Below, piece by piece: positions 8,941-20,866 of a stretch of 64,000 nt of DNA. The stretch is taken from assembly GCF_003324185.1 (NCBI RefSeq), contig NZ_PXUP01000006.1, positions 1-64,000 of the forward strand. The letters are read 5' to 3'. The position numbers were made by a program, and so were the translations under genes. The DNA comes from Faecalibacterium prausnitzii. GTDB taxonomy: Bacteria > Bacillota > Clostridia > Oscillospirales > Ruminococcaceae. Position 1 is the first letter of the stretch. The number at the start of each line of letters is the position of its first letter. Below the pieces are notes generated by a model. That model made no database searches and was not told the origin of the DNA. It was given only the letters and a program-made list of their open reading frames with translations.

Positions 8941-10308
8941 TCACGCCCGGCCGGGCAGCCAGACCGTTGTTTTTGCCCCGCAGGGGGTGTTCTGCCCGAA
9001 CACTGCCGTGCCGCCATGGGCGGCGGCGATCTGCTGCACTACATACAAGCCAAGGATATGGGGCGCATTTTCGGCAGGCTCCGCAGCGTTCAGTGCCACC
9101 AGAACGGCAGCTGGATAGCCGATGCCGTCATCCGCTACGGTCAGGCAGAAGCGCTCCCCTACCCGCCGGGTGTGCACGGTAATGTTCACCGGCTTTGGGT
9201 TATGCCGGACGCTGTTGTTCATCAGGTTTTCCAGCAGCCGTGCCAGCAGCGCCTCATCCACCGAAAGCACGGTCTGTTCTGCTGGTTCTTCCTGTTCCAG
9301 TGTGATCTCGCAGCGCTCTGCCAGTGGGCTTTCGCAGAACTGCGCCACCAGCTGCCGGAACAGCGGCCCTGCCCGGAGGTCTTTCCGGCGCAGGGGTTGG
9401 GCACCGTATTCCAGCTTACTGGTCAGGTTCAGGTCATCAATGAGGGTGCGCAGTTTTTCGCACTGGGTGCGGATGCCGGTCGCTTTCTGCCGGGAGCTGT
9501 CCGGCAAAAGTGCATCCTGTTCCAGCTGCTCCGCCCAGCCTAAGATCAGCGCCAGCGGGGTGCGCACGTCATGGCTGACCCCTGCGATCCACTGGGTGCG
9601 GGCATTGTCCCGCCGGGAAAGCATCTCATTTTTGGCTTGCAGCTGCGCCCCGGTTTGGTTCAGCTTTTCTGCCAGTTCCCCGGCAAAACCATCCGTAGGC
9701 AGTTGAACGGTCTGCCCCTGCGCCAGCGCTTCCAGACCGTTTGCCACGGTCTCCAGCCGCTTTGCCCCCCGCCAGCTCAGCCAGAAGCAGAGCGCCAGAC
9801 CCAGCAGCAGCATTCCCAGCACTGCTGCCGGGAGCACCCGCACCATGCTCAGGGCAAAGTCCGGTGAGCTGTAAATGCTGTACTTCCACAGGCTCCCCTT
9901 TGGCAGCCCGATGACGAACAGTCCATAGGGTTCTGTCCAGCAGAACACCGGGTAATCTGCCAGATACCAGCGGGCAAATTTGGCGATATCGCCGGGAGTG
10001 TAGGCATGGTCCAGTTCCTGCGGCAGGCCGTAGCTCCAGCGGATGTTTCCCACATCGTCCAGCACCATCGCCCACTCGTAGCCATTCATCCACTCCTGCG
10101 GGGTGCGTTCTGCCCCAAAGGCAAGCCCTTCGGCGGTCTCCACCATGGAATCCGCGATCTCGCTGGAGGAATACTCCCGCTGCGGCAGGCGGCAGCCCTC
10201 CTGCCAACCCAGCCAGCCCAGCACCGCAACACCGGAAAACAACAGCAGCAGAACAATGCCCACCGCCGCCAGCACATACCGCCGGATCAGGCGCACAAAG
10301 GTTTTCAT
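8941..10308 (-). CDS. sensor histidine kinase
   Basis: This membrane sensor has 455 residues. TM1 is about 11-34 and TM2 about 156-178, with an extracytoplasmic sensor of some 120 residues between. A HAMP-like linker follows, then HisKA with the phosphorylated H246 in GVSHDVRTPL, and HATPase with the N-box NNSVRHN and the G1 motif DDGIGYP. It overlaps the response regulator by 4 bp and is divergent from an antimicrobial-peptide ABC exporter. By analogy with CprRK/LanRK-type systems it probably senses a peptide or envelope stress; this is inference from context. Confidence 0.92.
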   Translation of the reverse strand: MKTFVRLIRRYVLAAVGIVLLLLFSGVAVLGWLGWQEGCRLPQREYSSSEIADSMVETAEGLAFGAERTPQEWMNGYEWAMVLDDVGNIRWSYGLPQELDHAYTPGDIAKFARWYLADYPVFCWTEPYGLFVIGLPKGSLWKYSIYSSPDFALSMVRVLPAAVLGMLLLGLALCFWLSWRGAKRLETVANGLEALAQGQTVQLPTDGFAGELAEKLNQTGAQLQAKNEMLSRRDNARTQWIAGVSHDVRTPLALILGWAEQLEQDALLPDSSRQKATGIRTQCEKLRTLIDDLNLTSKLEYGAQPLRRKDLRAGPLFRQLVAQFCESPLAERCEITLEQEEPAEQTVLSVDEALLARLLENLMNNSVRHNPKPVNITVHTRRVGERFCLTVADDGIGYPAAVLVALNAAEPAENAPHILGLYVVQQIAAAHGGTAVFGQNTPCGAKTTVWLPGRA

Positions 10309-11024
10309 GTTTCTTCCCCCTTTGTCAGCTTATAGCCAATGCCCCGCACCGTCCGCAGAAACTGCGGCGCACCGGGTTCGGCTTCCAGCTTCTCCCGCAG
10401 ATGCCGGATATGTACACCCAGACTGTTCTCGTAGCCATAGTAATCTGCGCCCCAGACCGCCGCACAAAGGGCATCGTAGGTAACGATGTGTCCCCGGTTC
10501 TCTGCCAATTTCCGCAGCAGCGCCAGTTCGGTAGCGGTCAGCGTCAGTGTTTTGCCCTCCGGCAGGGTAACAATGGCATCATTCAAGTCTACGCACCGCT
10601 CCCCCAGCTGCAAAGGTGCCGGTTTTGTACGGGACAGCTCTGCCCGGTACGCCCGCTGCAAAATATGCTGCACCCGCAGTAGCAGTTCCTGCATCAGAAA
10701 AGGCTTGGTCAGGTAGTCATCTGCGCCAAGACCCAGCCCAAACAGACGGTCGGCATCCGCGTCCCGTGCGGAGAGGAACAGCGCCGGGACATCCGCTTTT
10801 GCCCGCAGCGCCCGGAACAGCGAAAATCCATCCCCATCCGGCAGGTTGATATCCAGGATCATCAGCTCCGGCTGCTTTGCCGCAAAGCAGCCGCGGGCAG
10901 CGGCGCAGCTTTGGGCAGTTCTGATATGGCCATATCCTGCGCCCCGCAGCTGCTCACATAGCAGTGCCAGCAGCTCGGCGTTGTCATCCACGATGAGAAG
11001 CTTTGCATCATAAACGGTATCCAT
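10305..11024 (-). CDS. OmpR/PhoB-family response regulator
   Basis: The 239-residue protein has a receiver domain (acidic pocket VDDN near residues 12-15, phospho-acceptor D58 in MILDINLPDGDG, conserved K in YLTKPF) and a C-terminal winged helix (about 140-235, ENSLGVHIRHLREKLE). GGAG lies upstream of the ATG. It is translated first in an operon with the kinase. Its likely target is the phased TTAAG repeats in the divergent promoter region of the ABC genes. Confidence 0.94.
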   Translation of the reverse strand: MDTVYDAKLLIVDDNAELLALLCEQLRGAGYGHIRTAQSCAAARGCFAAKQPELMILDINLPDGDGFSLFRALRAKADVPALFLSARDADADRLFGLGLGADDYLTKPFLMQELLLRVQHILQRAYRAELSRTKPAPLQLGERCVDLNDAIVTLPEGKTLTLTATELALLRKLAENRGHIVTYDALCAAVWGADYYGYENSLGVHIRHLREKLEAEPGAPQFLRTVRGIGYKLTKGEET

Positions 11025-11094
11025 AAGGGCAGTTCTCCTTTCCCGCCTTTACTATACCACACTTTTTGCGCCGCAGCGGAAAACACCTGCAAAT

Positions 11095-11148
11095 TTAAGG
11101 GTAAATTAAGCTGCGCTTCCGGTCAGTTTAAGGCAGCAGGTGTATTCT
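11095..11148 (+). promoter_or_regulatory. phased TTAAG direct repeats and putative ABC-operon promoter
   Basis: TTAAG occurs at 11095, 11106 and 11128, spaced 11 and 22 bp, so all lie on one face of the helix. A TATTCT -10 candidate is at 11143-11148, with no good -35. Direct repeats with 11-bp spacing near a poor -35 are typical of activators of the OmpR/PhoB family, so this is probably the binding site of the neighbouring response regulator. Confidence 0.6.
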
Positions 11149-11189
11149 GGCATCGTTCCGAAAACCATGAATGCGAAAGGAGACCCTTT

Positions 11190-12116
11190 ATGAAACCTGT
11201 GATCGAGACCCATGCCCTTTGCAAAAGCTACCATGGCCGTCCGGTGGTGGATCATTTGAACCTGACTGTCCCGGAGGGCTGTGTTTACGGCTTTTTAGGC
11301 CCCAACGGTGCGGGCAAATCCACCACTATGAAGATGCTGCTGGGGCTTGTACACCCCACCGGCGGCAGTGTGGAACTGCTGGGGCACACCCTGAACGAAG
11401 CAAACCGCATCGCCCTGCTGCGGCAGACCGGCAGTCTGATCGAAGCCCCCTCCGGTTACCTGCATCTGACCGCCCGGGAAAACCTTTCCATCGTGGCTGA
11501 CCTGAAGGACGTGGGCCGGAAGGACATCAGCCGGGTGCTGGAGATCGTACACCTGACAAAAGACGCTGACCGGAAGGTGGGGCAGTATTCCCTTGGCATG
11601 AAGCAGCGGCTGGGCATTGCCATGGCGCTGCTGGGCAGCCCCAAACTGCTGATCTTGGACGAACCTACGAATGGTCTGGACCCGGCAGGCATTCAGGAAA
11701 TGCGCAGTCTGATCGCTTCCATGCCCCAGACCACCGGAGCCACCGTGCTGATCTCCAGCCACCTGCTGGGAGAAATCGAGCAGATGGTGGATCAGGTGGG
11801 CATCTTGAACCACGGCAAACTGCTGTTCGAGGGCTCCTTGCAGCAGTTGCAAAAGCACAGCCGGGGCGGCATTCTGCTGCGGGTGCTGGACGCACCCAAA
11901 GCCACAGCCGTCCTGCAGCAGCAGGGAGTAAAAGCCGCTGCACCGGCAGACCAGCCGGACACCCTGCAGCTTCCCCCGCTGCCGGACGAAGCGCTGGCGG
12001 CGCTGGTCTGTACCCTTGCCGAAAGCGGCGTGGGTGTGGTGGGACTGACTGCGCAGACAAAGAGCCTTGAGGACATCTTCCTCAGCCTGACCCAGACCAG
12101 CGGGGAGGTGGCATAA
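11190..12116 (+). CDS. ABC transporter ATPase, lantibiotic-immunity (LanF/BcrA) type
   Basis: This 308-residue ATPase has Walker A GPNGAGKST (37-45), the signature YSLGMKQRLG, Walker B LLILDEPTNGLDP and the H-loop SSHLL. Its C-terminal extension of some 90 residues is typical of the BcrA/MutF subgroup. It is followed by two permease genes at 1- and 4-bp spacing. The module resembles LanFEG immunity exporters, which remove peptides such as lantibiotics or bacitracin from the membrane. No lanthipeptide precursor or modification gene is present in the window, so it is likely a defence or resistance unit. Confidence 0.93.
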   Translation: MKPVIETHALCKSYHGRPVVDHLNLTVPEGCVYGFLGPNGAGKSTTMKMLLGLVHPTGGSVELLGHTLNEANRIALLRQTGSLIEAPSGYLHLTARENLSIVADLKDVGRKDISRVLEIVHLTKDADRKVGQYSLGMKQRLGIAMALLGSPKLLILDEPTNGLDPAGIQEMRSLIASMPQTTGATVLISSHLLGEIEQMVDQVGILNHGKLLFEGSLQQLQKHSRGGILLRVLDAPKATAVLQQQGVKAAAPADQPDTLQLPPLPDEALAALVCTLAESGVGVVGLTAQTKSLEDIFLSLTQTSGEVA

Positions 12117-12117
12117 G

Positions 12118-12867
12118 ATGGCAGCTTTCCGTGCAGAACTGCAAAAAGCCCACCGTCGGCACGACCTTGCTCTCTGCCTGCTCATCCCCGGCATTATCGT
12201 GCTGTGGGTGGGCGGCCTTGCCCCGGCAGACCCGGAGGAGCTCGCCAACGGTTACAGCGCCCTGCTTTACAGCCTGCCCGTCATTGAAGCCATTCTGATG
12301 CCGGTGATGATGGCAGTGCTGGCCTCCCGGCTGTGGGATATGGAGATCAAAGGCAACACCGCCAAGCTGCTCTACACCCTGCAGAGCCGCCGCAGCCTGT
12401 TTGCAGGCAAGGCGGTCTTTGGAGTGCTGGAGGTGCTGTTGGTCACGGTGCTGGAGCTGGCCTGTGTTCCGGTGCTGGGGCGTGTCCATGGTTATACCGA
12501 AGCCTTTCCCACTGGGCAGCTATGCTATCTGTTCGTCTGCACGCTGGCTGTGGACGCAATGCTCTTCTTTGGAGAATTTCTGCTGATGCTGTGGGTAGGC
12601 AATCCCCTGCCGGCGCTCTGCGTGGGCATTGTAGGGGCGCTGGTAGGGCTGTTCTCTGCCTTTATGCCGCCGCTTGCCAGTTATTTTGTGCCCTTTGGGT
12701 ACTACATCCCTCTGAGCGCCTACGAAGTGGCGAACTGGGACAAGGCCACCCACACTGTCACCTACGGCACCCGCTCCTTCAACTGGGGGCTGCTGGCCTT
12801 TACCCTTGCGCTGGGCGCTGTGCTGTTTGCCCTTGCGTGGCGCAAGGTACAGGACGAGGAGGTATAA
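12118..12867 (+). CDS. ABC permease, MutE/LanE-like
   Basis: This 249-residue integral membrane protein has about six hydrophobic segments and begins with the amphipathic MAAFRAELQKAHRRHD stretch usual in lantibiotic immunity permeases. It starts one base after the ATPase stop and is followed within 4 bp by a second permease. It probably forms a heterodimeric channel with that protein. Substrate unknown. Confidence 0.85.
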   Translation: MAAFRAELQKAHRRHDLALCLLIPGIIVLWVGGLAPADPEELANGYSALLYSLPVIEAILMPVMMAVLASRLWDMEIKGNTAKLLYTLQSRRSLFAGKAVFGVLEVLLVTVLELACVPVLGRVHGYTEAFPTGQLCYLFVCTLAVDAMLFFGEFLLMLWVGNPLPALCVGIVGALVGLFSAFMPPLASYFVPFGYYIPLSAYEVANWDKATHTVTYGTRSFNWGLLAFTLALGAVLFALAWRKVQDEEV

Positions 12868-12871
12868 AACC

Positions 12872-13606
12872 ATGCTGAAACGCTGCATTCTTGCGGAGAA
12901 CCGCAAACTCCACGCATCCCCCATCTGGGCAATGTTCTTTGTTCTGCCCATTCTTTCGGCCACCTACGGCACCTTCAATTATCTGCAAAATCTTGAGATC
13001 CTCACCGACGGCTGGTATAGCCTGTGGACCCAGCACACCCTGTTTTATTCCATGCTTTTCTTCCCTGCCATGGTAGCCACCTATGCTGCCTACTTGTGGC
13101 GGCTGGAACATCTGGGGCACAACTGGAACCTTATCATGGCAAGCCCTGTACCGCCGCTGGACCTGTTTGCAGCAAAGTTTGCGGTGGTGACAAAGCTGGC
13201 GCTTCTGACCCACGGTTTTGTGTTTGCACTGTTCGTGTTCTGCGGCAAGGTATTTGCCCATCTGCCCGGGCTGCCGCCGGTCACCTTACCTCTGTTTTTA
13301 CTGCGGGGACTGCTGGGTGCGTTGGCTGTCATTGCCGCACAGCTGGTGCTGGCCATGGTCATCCGCAGCTTTGCCGTGCCCATTTTTCTGGGGCTGCTGG
13401 GCGGCATTACCGGCATCTTTATCAGCTCCAAGGGTCATGGGTTGTTGTGGCCCTATTCCCTGATGCAACTCGGAATGAACTCCAACAGAAGTGCGGATGC
13501 TCTGGCTGGCAGCTACGGGCTGTTTGCCTTCAGCTGCATCTTCTGGCTGGGGACGATGTTCCTTCTGGCATGGCTGCTTTTACGCCGGGAAGATGTGCGG
13601 GCGTAA
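12872..13606 (+). CDS. ABC permease, MutG/LanG-like
   Basis: This 244-residue protein with roughly six membrane segments opens with MLKRCILAENRKLHASPIW, resembling the start of the preceding permease and of LanG proteins. The ATG at 12872 has GAGGAGG 10-16 bases upstream; a longer frame from 12806 overlaps the preceding gene without reason. It is the last gene of the ABC operon. Confidence 0.85.
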   Translation: MLKRCILAENRKLHASPIWAMFFVLPILSATYGTFNYLQNLEILTDGWYSLWTQHTLFYSMLFFPAMVATYAAYLWRLEHLGHNWNLIMASPVPPLDLFAAKFAVVTKLALLTHGFVFALFVFCGKVFAHLPGLPPVTLPLFLLRGLLGALAVIAAQLVLAMVIRSFAVPIFLGLLGGITGIFISSKGHGLLWPYSLMQLGMNSNRSADALAGSYGLFAFSCIFWLGTMFLLAWLLLRREDVRA

Positions 13607-13676
13607 GGCACGGCAGCGCGCATGACGATTCCAAAAAATAACCCTGTGACACAATTTTCGCATCGTTGACAGACAG

Positions 13677-13715
13677 AAAAAACCTCCCCATGCAGGTTTC
13701 CTGCACGGGGAGGTT
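13677..13715 (-). terminator. terminator of the atp operon
   Basis: A 15-bp stem with one mismatch (13681-13695 with 13701-13715) has a 5-base loop and a run of T on the minus strand, 28 bp after the atpC stop. It may also stop convergent ABC transcripts. Confidence 0.88.
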
Positions 13716-13742
13716 TTGTTATATGGGAATAGTGATTCTGCC

Positions 13743-14149
13743 TCAGCGCTTATACTTTGCAGCAGTCTGCAAACGCTGCATGGCACGGTCCAGCGCGATC
13801 TTGCTCTGGTAATATTCGTGCATGCTCTGCTTATGCTGCAAGCGTTCCTCAGCGCGGATGCGGGCGGCCTCGGCACGGTTCTTGTCGATGTCCTCCGGGT
13901 TCTCGGCGCTGTCCACCAGCACCATCACATAGGCGGGGGTCACCTCAGCAATGCCATCGCCCACCAGCACATCCCGGGCTTTGCCGTCCACTACAAAGTG
14001 GAGGATGCCCATGTGCAGCGCCACCAGAACCGGGTTATGCCCGGCCTGTACGCCGTAGATGCCATCGCTGATGGGCAAGGTCAGATCCTCGCAGTCACCC
14101 TGATAGAACTCGCCGCTGGACGCTGTGATGCTCAGCATGAACTTGTTCA

Positions 14150-14150
<1 letters not shown>
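13743..14150 (-). CDS. atpC: F1Fo ATP synthase subunit epsilon
   Basis: This 135-residue central-stalk subunit has an N-terminal beta-sandwich (about 1-85, FYQGDCEDLTLPISDGIYGVQAGHNP) and a C-terminal helical hairpin (about 90-130). The ATG overlaps the atpD stop by one base. Length and order are standard for the last gene of the operon. Confidence 0.95.
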
Positions 14151-15577
<1,427 letters not shown>

Positions 15578-15602
15578 TCAAATCTTGTTTGTCCAACGAA
15601 CT

Positions 15603-15681
15603 CTCTCCGTCATCGTTGCGCGATGCCAGCTCCCCCGAAGGGGAGGCTTTTATCTGCGTCGCCGTCAGGCGTGACGGAGAG
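15603..15681. repeat. palindromic repeat element, copy A (atpG-atpD)
   Basis: Terminal inverted repeats CTCTCCGTCA (15603-15612) and TGACGGAGAG (15672-15681) enclose GATGCCAGCTCCCCC-type hairpins. It shares this core with the elements at 45296, 50493 and 52719. It lies inside the operon without interrupting a gene. Confidence 0.8.
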
Positions 15682-15693
15682 GGTTTTCCTTTA

Positions 15694-16558
15694 TTATGTC
15701 CGGTCCTGCACGGCAGCTGCGCCGCCGATGATCTCGGTGATCTCCTGTGTAATGGAGCCCTGACGGGTGCGGTTGTATTCCAGCTGCAGGTCCCGGATCA
15801 TATCATTGGCGCTCTTGGTAGCAGAATCCATGGCGGTCATGCGGGCGCTCTGCTCGGCGCAGAAGCTCTCGGTCATGGCACCAAAGATCATGCCGTGCAT
15901 ATAGATGGGTGCGATCTGCTCGAACACTGTCCATGCGTCCGGCACCAGTTCCACCTCGCCCTTGGGGTCGCCCAGACCCTTGGGAGCAGGCTGCAAAAAC
16001 CGCCGGTCCAGCGGCAGCAGACGCTCCATGACAGGCTCACTGGTAAGAGCGTTCTGGATCTTGGTGTAGACGATGTAGATCTCGTCCAGCTTGCCGGACT
16101 TGAAGTCGTCAATGGCGTCTACCGTGATGTCGCGGGCACGCTGCAAAGTGGGTGCGGTTGCGCTATAACGGAACTCCTCCACAAGGCGGGGGTCCCGGTG
16201 GCGCAGGGCGCGGTAACCCACCTGACCGATGACATAAAAGCGGTCGTTGGGGTCTGCGTGCTCCCGCAGAAACTTGAGCAGGTTCTGGTTATAAGCACCT
16301 GCCATGCCCTTATCGGCAGTAAGCACCAAATACGCCCGCCGGGGGTTTTCCAGATTCCGCTCATGGAAGAAGGGGTGCTCCGGCTCCTCCGGCAGATGCG
16401 GCACAACACGGGAGATGGTATCCCGCATACGGTTGAAGTAAGGGGACACATTCTGGTAGTTCTGCCGTGCCTTGCGCAGCTTGGACGAAGAGATCAGGTA
16501 CATGGCATTGGTGATCTTCATGGTGTCCTGAATGCTCTCGATGCGCTCCTTCAGCAGC

Positions 16559-16572
<14 letters not shown>
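15694..16572 (-). CDS. atpG: F1Fo ATP synthase subunit gamma
   Basis: The 292-residue rotor subunit has the N-terminal helix MSSSKLLKERIESIQDTMKI and the conserved C-terminus MDSATKSANDMI..L...YNRTRQGSITQEI. I chose the third of three close ATGs (16572) because GGGAGG lies 8 bases upstream; the ATG two bases after GGGAGG is too close. It overlaps the 3' end of the fused alpha gene by 14 bp. Confidence 0.96.
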
Positions 16573-18302
<1,730 letters not shown>

Positions 18303-18313
<11 letters not shown>

Positions 18314-18794
18314 TGCCTGCACCTGCTTTCTGCAGCAGATCGTCCAGCAGCTGATCATCATCCTGGGCGGTCAAATTATGTTTCAAAAGCTTTTCGCACA
18401 TGGAGCGTGCCAGTGCCGTAGCCTGTGCATCTGCTTCCCGCAGCTTGTTCTGGCGCTCGATCTCCACAGCAGCCTTACCGGCAGCCACGATCTCATCGGC
18501 CTGCTTCTGCGCGTCGGCCAGCAGCTGCTGCTTTTCCACCTCGGCCTGCTTTTCGTAGGCTTCGCGGCGGGCTGCGGCTTCGTTGTCCACATTACGCAGC
18601 TTGTCCTGCGCGGTCGTAAGTGCTGCGGCGGCCTCGGTCTTGGAGGTCTGTGCCGCTGCAATGTCTGCCTCGATCGTCTTCTGGCGCTGATCCAGCACGT
18701 TCTGGATGGGCTTGAACAAAAACTTGCGCAGCAGCACATACAGGATCAGGACATCCACCACGGTCCACAGCAGGTTCAAATCCAACTTCAGCAT
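18303..18794 (-). CDS. atpF: F1Fo ATP synthase subunit b
   Basis: This 163-residue peripheral-stalk subunit has one N-terminal membrane helix (about 8-27, LLWTVVDVLILYVLLRKFLF) and then a long charged, alanine-rich coiled coil to about residue 140. It is not fused to delta sequence. It lies between atpE and the delta-alpha fusion, overlapping the latter by 11 bp. Confidence 0.95.
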
Positions 18795-18809
18795 TCGTCC
18801 ACGCCTCCG

Positions 18810-19037
18810 TTACTGGCCCAGGAACAGGATGATCAGCAGTGCAACGACGAAGCCGAAAATTGCGGTACCTTCTGCCAGAGCAGCGCCCAGCAGCAGGTTC
18901 GTCTGGATCTTGCCGGAAGCCTCCGGCTGGCGGGAGATGGCCTCCGTTGCCTTACCCGTTGCAATACCAATGCCAATACCGCCGCCAATGCCGGTCAGCG
19001 CTGCAATGCCAGCGCCCAGAGCTACCAAACCACTCAT
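18810..19037 (-). CDS. atpE: F1Fo ATP synthase subunit c
   Basis: This 75-residue two-helix proteolipid has a glycine-rich first helix ([14 protein letters not shown]), the polar loop RQPEASGKI and the ion-binding carboxylate in [11 protein letters not shown]. The glutamine and serine that accompany the glutamate in Na+ rotors such as Ilyobacter are replaced here by isoleucine (GIGIGIATG) and glycine (AEGT), which suggests a proton ring. The ion assignment is inference. Confidence 0.96.
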   Translation of the reverse strand: MSGLVALGAGIAALTGIGGGIGIGIATGKATEAISRQPEASGKIQTNLLLGAALAEGTAIFGFVVALLIILFLGQ

Positions 19038-19077
19038 AGTTCTATCTCCTTTGTAATTACAGTTTTAAATGTGTTGT

Positions 19078-19761
19078 TTATTCCTCGCCGCCGATGCTCT
19101 CTTTCATGAACAGTGCGGTCAGGAACACGAAAACATAGGTCTGGATCAGACCATCGAACAGGTCAAAATACAGGCTGAACACCGCCGGGACGAACACCGG
19201 CACCACCAGCTTGAGCAGTTCCATGATAACGAACGCGCCCAGCACGTTGCCGAACAATCGCATGCACAGACTGGTGGGGCGAATGGCGATCTCGAGGATG
19301 TTCATAGGGGTCATGATGGGGGTAGGGGCTGCAAGGCTCTTAAGAAAGCCCGCGCCGCCCCGGGCACGAACGCCTGCATACTCGATAAGCACGATGCTCA
19401 TCAGCGCCAGCGCAGCAGTCACATCCAGATCCTTTGTGGGGGGCTTTACGCCGAACACACCGATCACGTTGGAGCAGGCAATGTACAGCGCCACGGTCAT
19501 CAGGTAGGGCACATAGCGGCTGCCCTCCTTGCCCAGCAACCCTTCAAAGAAGTTTTTGCCAAGGGAGTACAGCGCTTCCAGTGCTGCCTGACGCTTGCTG
19601 ATGTGATCCACCTTCAGGTTGCGGGTAAGCAGGATGGAGCCCACCACCAGCAGCAGCATGATCACCCAGCTGATGACCACCGATTCCGGGATCTGCAGCG
19701 AGCCGACCTTAACATACTCCACAGTGAGCTCTTCCATCAGAGCCTGCGTCAATTTGTTCAT
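19078..19761 (-). CDS. atpB: F1Fo ATP synthase subunit a
   Basis: This 227-residue membrane subunit carries the essential arginine in SLCMRLFGNVLGAFV and the usual C-terminal helix pair. I set the start at 19761, where AAGGAGG lies 9 bases upstream; the longer open frame reads through the leader hairpin and lacks similarity. It is the first gene of the atp operon (a-c-b-delta/alpha-gamma-beta-epsilon). No atpI is visible upstream. Confidence 0.95.
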   Translation of the reverse strand: MNKLTQALMEELTVEYVKVGSLQIPESVVISWVIMLLLVVGSILLTRNLKVDHISKRQAALEALYSLGKNFFEGLLGKEGSRYVPYLMTVALYIACSNVIGVFGVKPPTKDLDVTAALALMSIVLIEYAGVRARGGAGFLKSLAAPTPIMTPMNILEIAIRPTSLCMRLFGNVLGAFVIMELLKLVVPVFVPAVFSLYFDLFDGLIQTYVFVFLTALFMKESIGGEE

Positions 19762-19809
19762 TTGCTTTTCCTCCTTCCTGCAGGGATAGGGGTCTGCGGG
19801 CGGGAGCCG

Positions 19810-19849
19810 GGTGTGCGCCAGATCCCCGGCCGAGGATCTGTCGCACACC
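19810..19849 (-). promoter_or_regulatory. long hairpin in the atp leader
   Basis: GGTGTGCG-C-CAGATCC (19810-19825) pairs with GGATCTG-T-CGCACACC (19834-19849): 15 bp with one mismatch and an 8-base loop. It sits about 50 bp upstream of the atpB start in the untranslated leader. There is no U-tract, so it is not a terminator; mRNA stability or translational control is possible. Confidence 0.6.
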
Positions 19850-19985
19850 TTTGCTCCGCGCCCCTTCACACCTTCTTATCGCGCGAAGAAAAGACTGTGC
19901 ACCGTGAAAAAAGCAAGGAAGGCGCTGCCTGAATGCTATCTGCGCCCTCCCCTTTCTTTTTCGGTTTCGTCTTTTTTCGTTGTGT

Positions 19986-20014
19986 ATAATAGTACGATTG
20001 CACAAAATTGGCAA
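19986..20014 (-). promoter_or_regulatory. promoter of the atp operon
   Basis: On the minus strand TTGCCA (20014-20009) and TATTAT (19991-19986) have a 17-bp spacer. The leader to atpB would be about 215 nt. I see no gene in the rest of 19870-20318, which is AT-rich. Confidence 0.7.
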
Positions 20015-20318
20015 GGGTATTTGTGCACATTCTACATTTTATCCGGTAGCATTGCACCAGCAAAACAAAACTGTTGTACAGAGTGCACAATTGCAAGTTA
20101 ATAAAGCATATAATCTGTACAATCTTCTTGGATTTATCCAGTGCTTTGCAGGCGTATTCTGCCGGTTTTGGGAAATATTTCCGCAAAAATAGCCGTACCG
20201 TATAGCTTTTATATATCAGGTATATAAAAAACGTATAGGTATCTTCCCCGGTATGTTTGGACGGCATCTTATGTATATTCTTTATACATATTTATTATAG
20301 AATCGCAGCCAGACCGCC

Positions 20319-20783
20319 TTACATAGCCTGCTTTTCCCCGCGGCAGAACACCAGCCGGAAGATGGCACGGGCAAGCGGGCCGCAGTACAACATCTGCCAG
20401 CACAGCGCCATGGGCATATTGCAGCCCCAAGTATGTACCCACATCCCAAAGCTCGGCTCTTTGAACAGCAGCGTTGCGACCAGACTCATCACCGGGCACA
20501 TGATGCACACAATCATCAGCGAGATGGCGTAGGTGATGAACTGCGGGCGGTCTGTGGGGCGCATAAACAGGAATGCCAGCTTCGTGGCCAGCTTTTCCAC
20601 CACAAAAAATTCCAGCACAAAGGCTACCGGCACCATGATCGGCATTTCGTGCAGAGCCATAACAAAAGTAGCATTGGTCACGCCGTTTGTGTTCAACGCC
20701 ACATTGTAGACGATCATGCCATAGACCATGATAGCGGCCATGACAATGGTAAAGAAGATGCGTTCCGGTAAAGTTTTAGGCAT
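20319..20783 (-). CDS. DUF2798-like four-helix membrane protein
   Basis: This 154-residue protein consists of two similar halves, each with two hydrophobic helices: FFTIVMAAIMVYGMIVYN and PVAFVLEFFVVEKLATK, then ITYAISLMIVCIMCPVMSLV and a final helix near QMLYCGPLARAIF. This pattern fits DUF2798, a family without known function. An intrinsic terminator lies 44-83 bp upstream of its ATG on the same strand, which could make expression conditional. Confidence 0.65.
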   Translation of the reverse strand: MPKTLPERIFFTIVMAAIMVYGMIVYNVALNTNGVTNATFVMALHEMPIMVPVAFVLEFFVVEKLATKLAFLFMRPTDRPQFITYAISLMIVCIMCPVMSLVATLLFKEPSFGMWVHTWGCNMPMALCWQMLYCGPLARAIFRLVFCRGEKQAM

Positions 20784-20826
20784 TTTGATTGATTCTCCAT
20801 TTCTTTTTTATGCAAATTTTTGCCGC

Positions 20827-20866
20827 AAAAAAGCCGCCCCGCGAAACTTTCATCTCGCGGGGCGGC
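20827..20866 (-). terminator. promoter-proximal terminator or attenuator before the DUF2798-like gene
   Basis: A 12-bp GC-rich perfect stem (20833-20844 with 20855-20866) is followed by six T on the minus strand. Its only minus-strand upstream DNA is the intergenic region: no minus-strand gene lies above it until 23241. A TAAAAT -10 candidate lies a few bases upstream (around 20895). It therefore ends a short leader or small RNA in front of the DUF2798-like gene. Confidence 0.7.

Noticed and set aside
11190-13606. Complete lantibiotic biosynthesis cluster
   Set aside because: Only exporter and regulator genes are present; no lanA, lanB/C or lanM candidate lies on either side.
19866-20267. 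133-codon minus-strand frame upstream of atpB
   Set aside because: It spans the atp promoter, has no ribosome site, and its composition (Lys/Tyr/Phe-rich from AT-rich DNA) is not coding-like.
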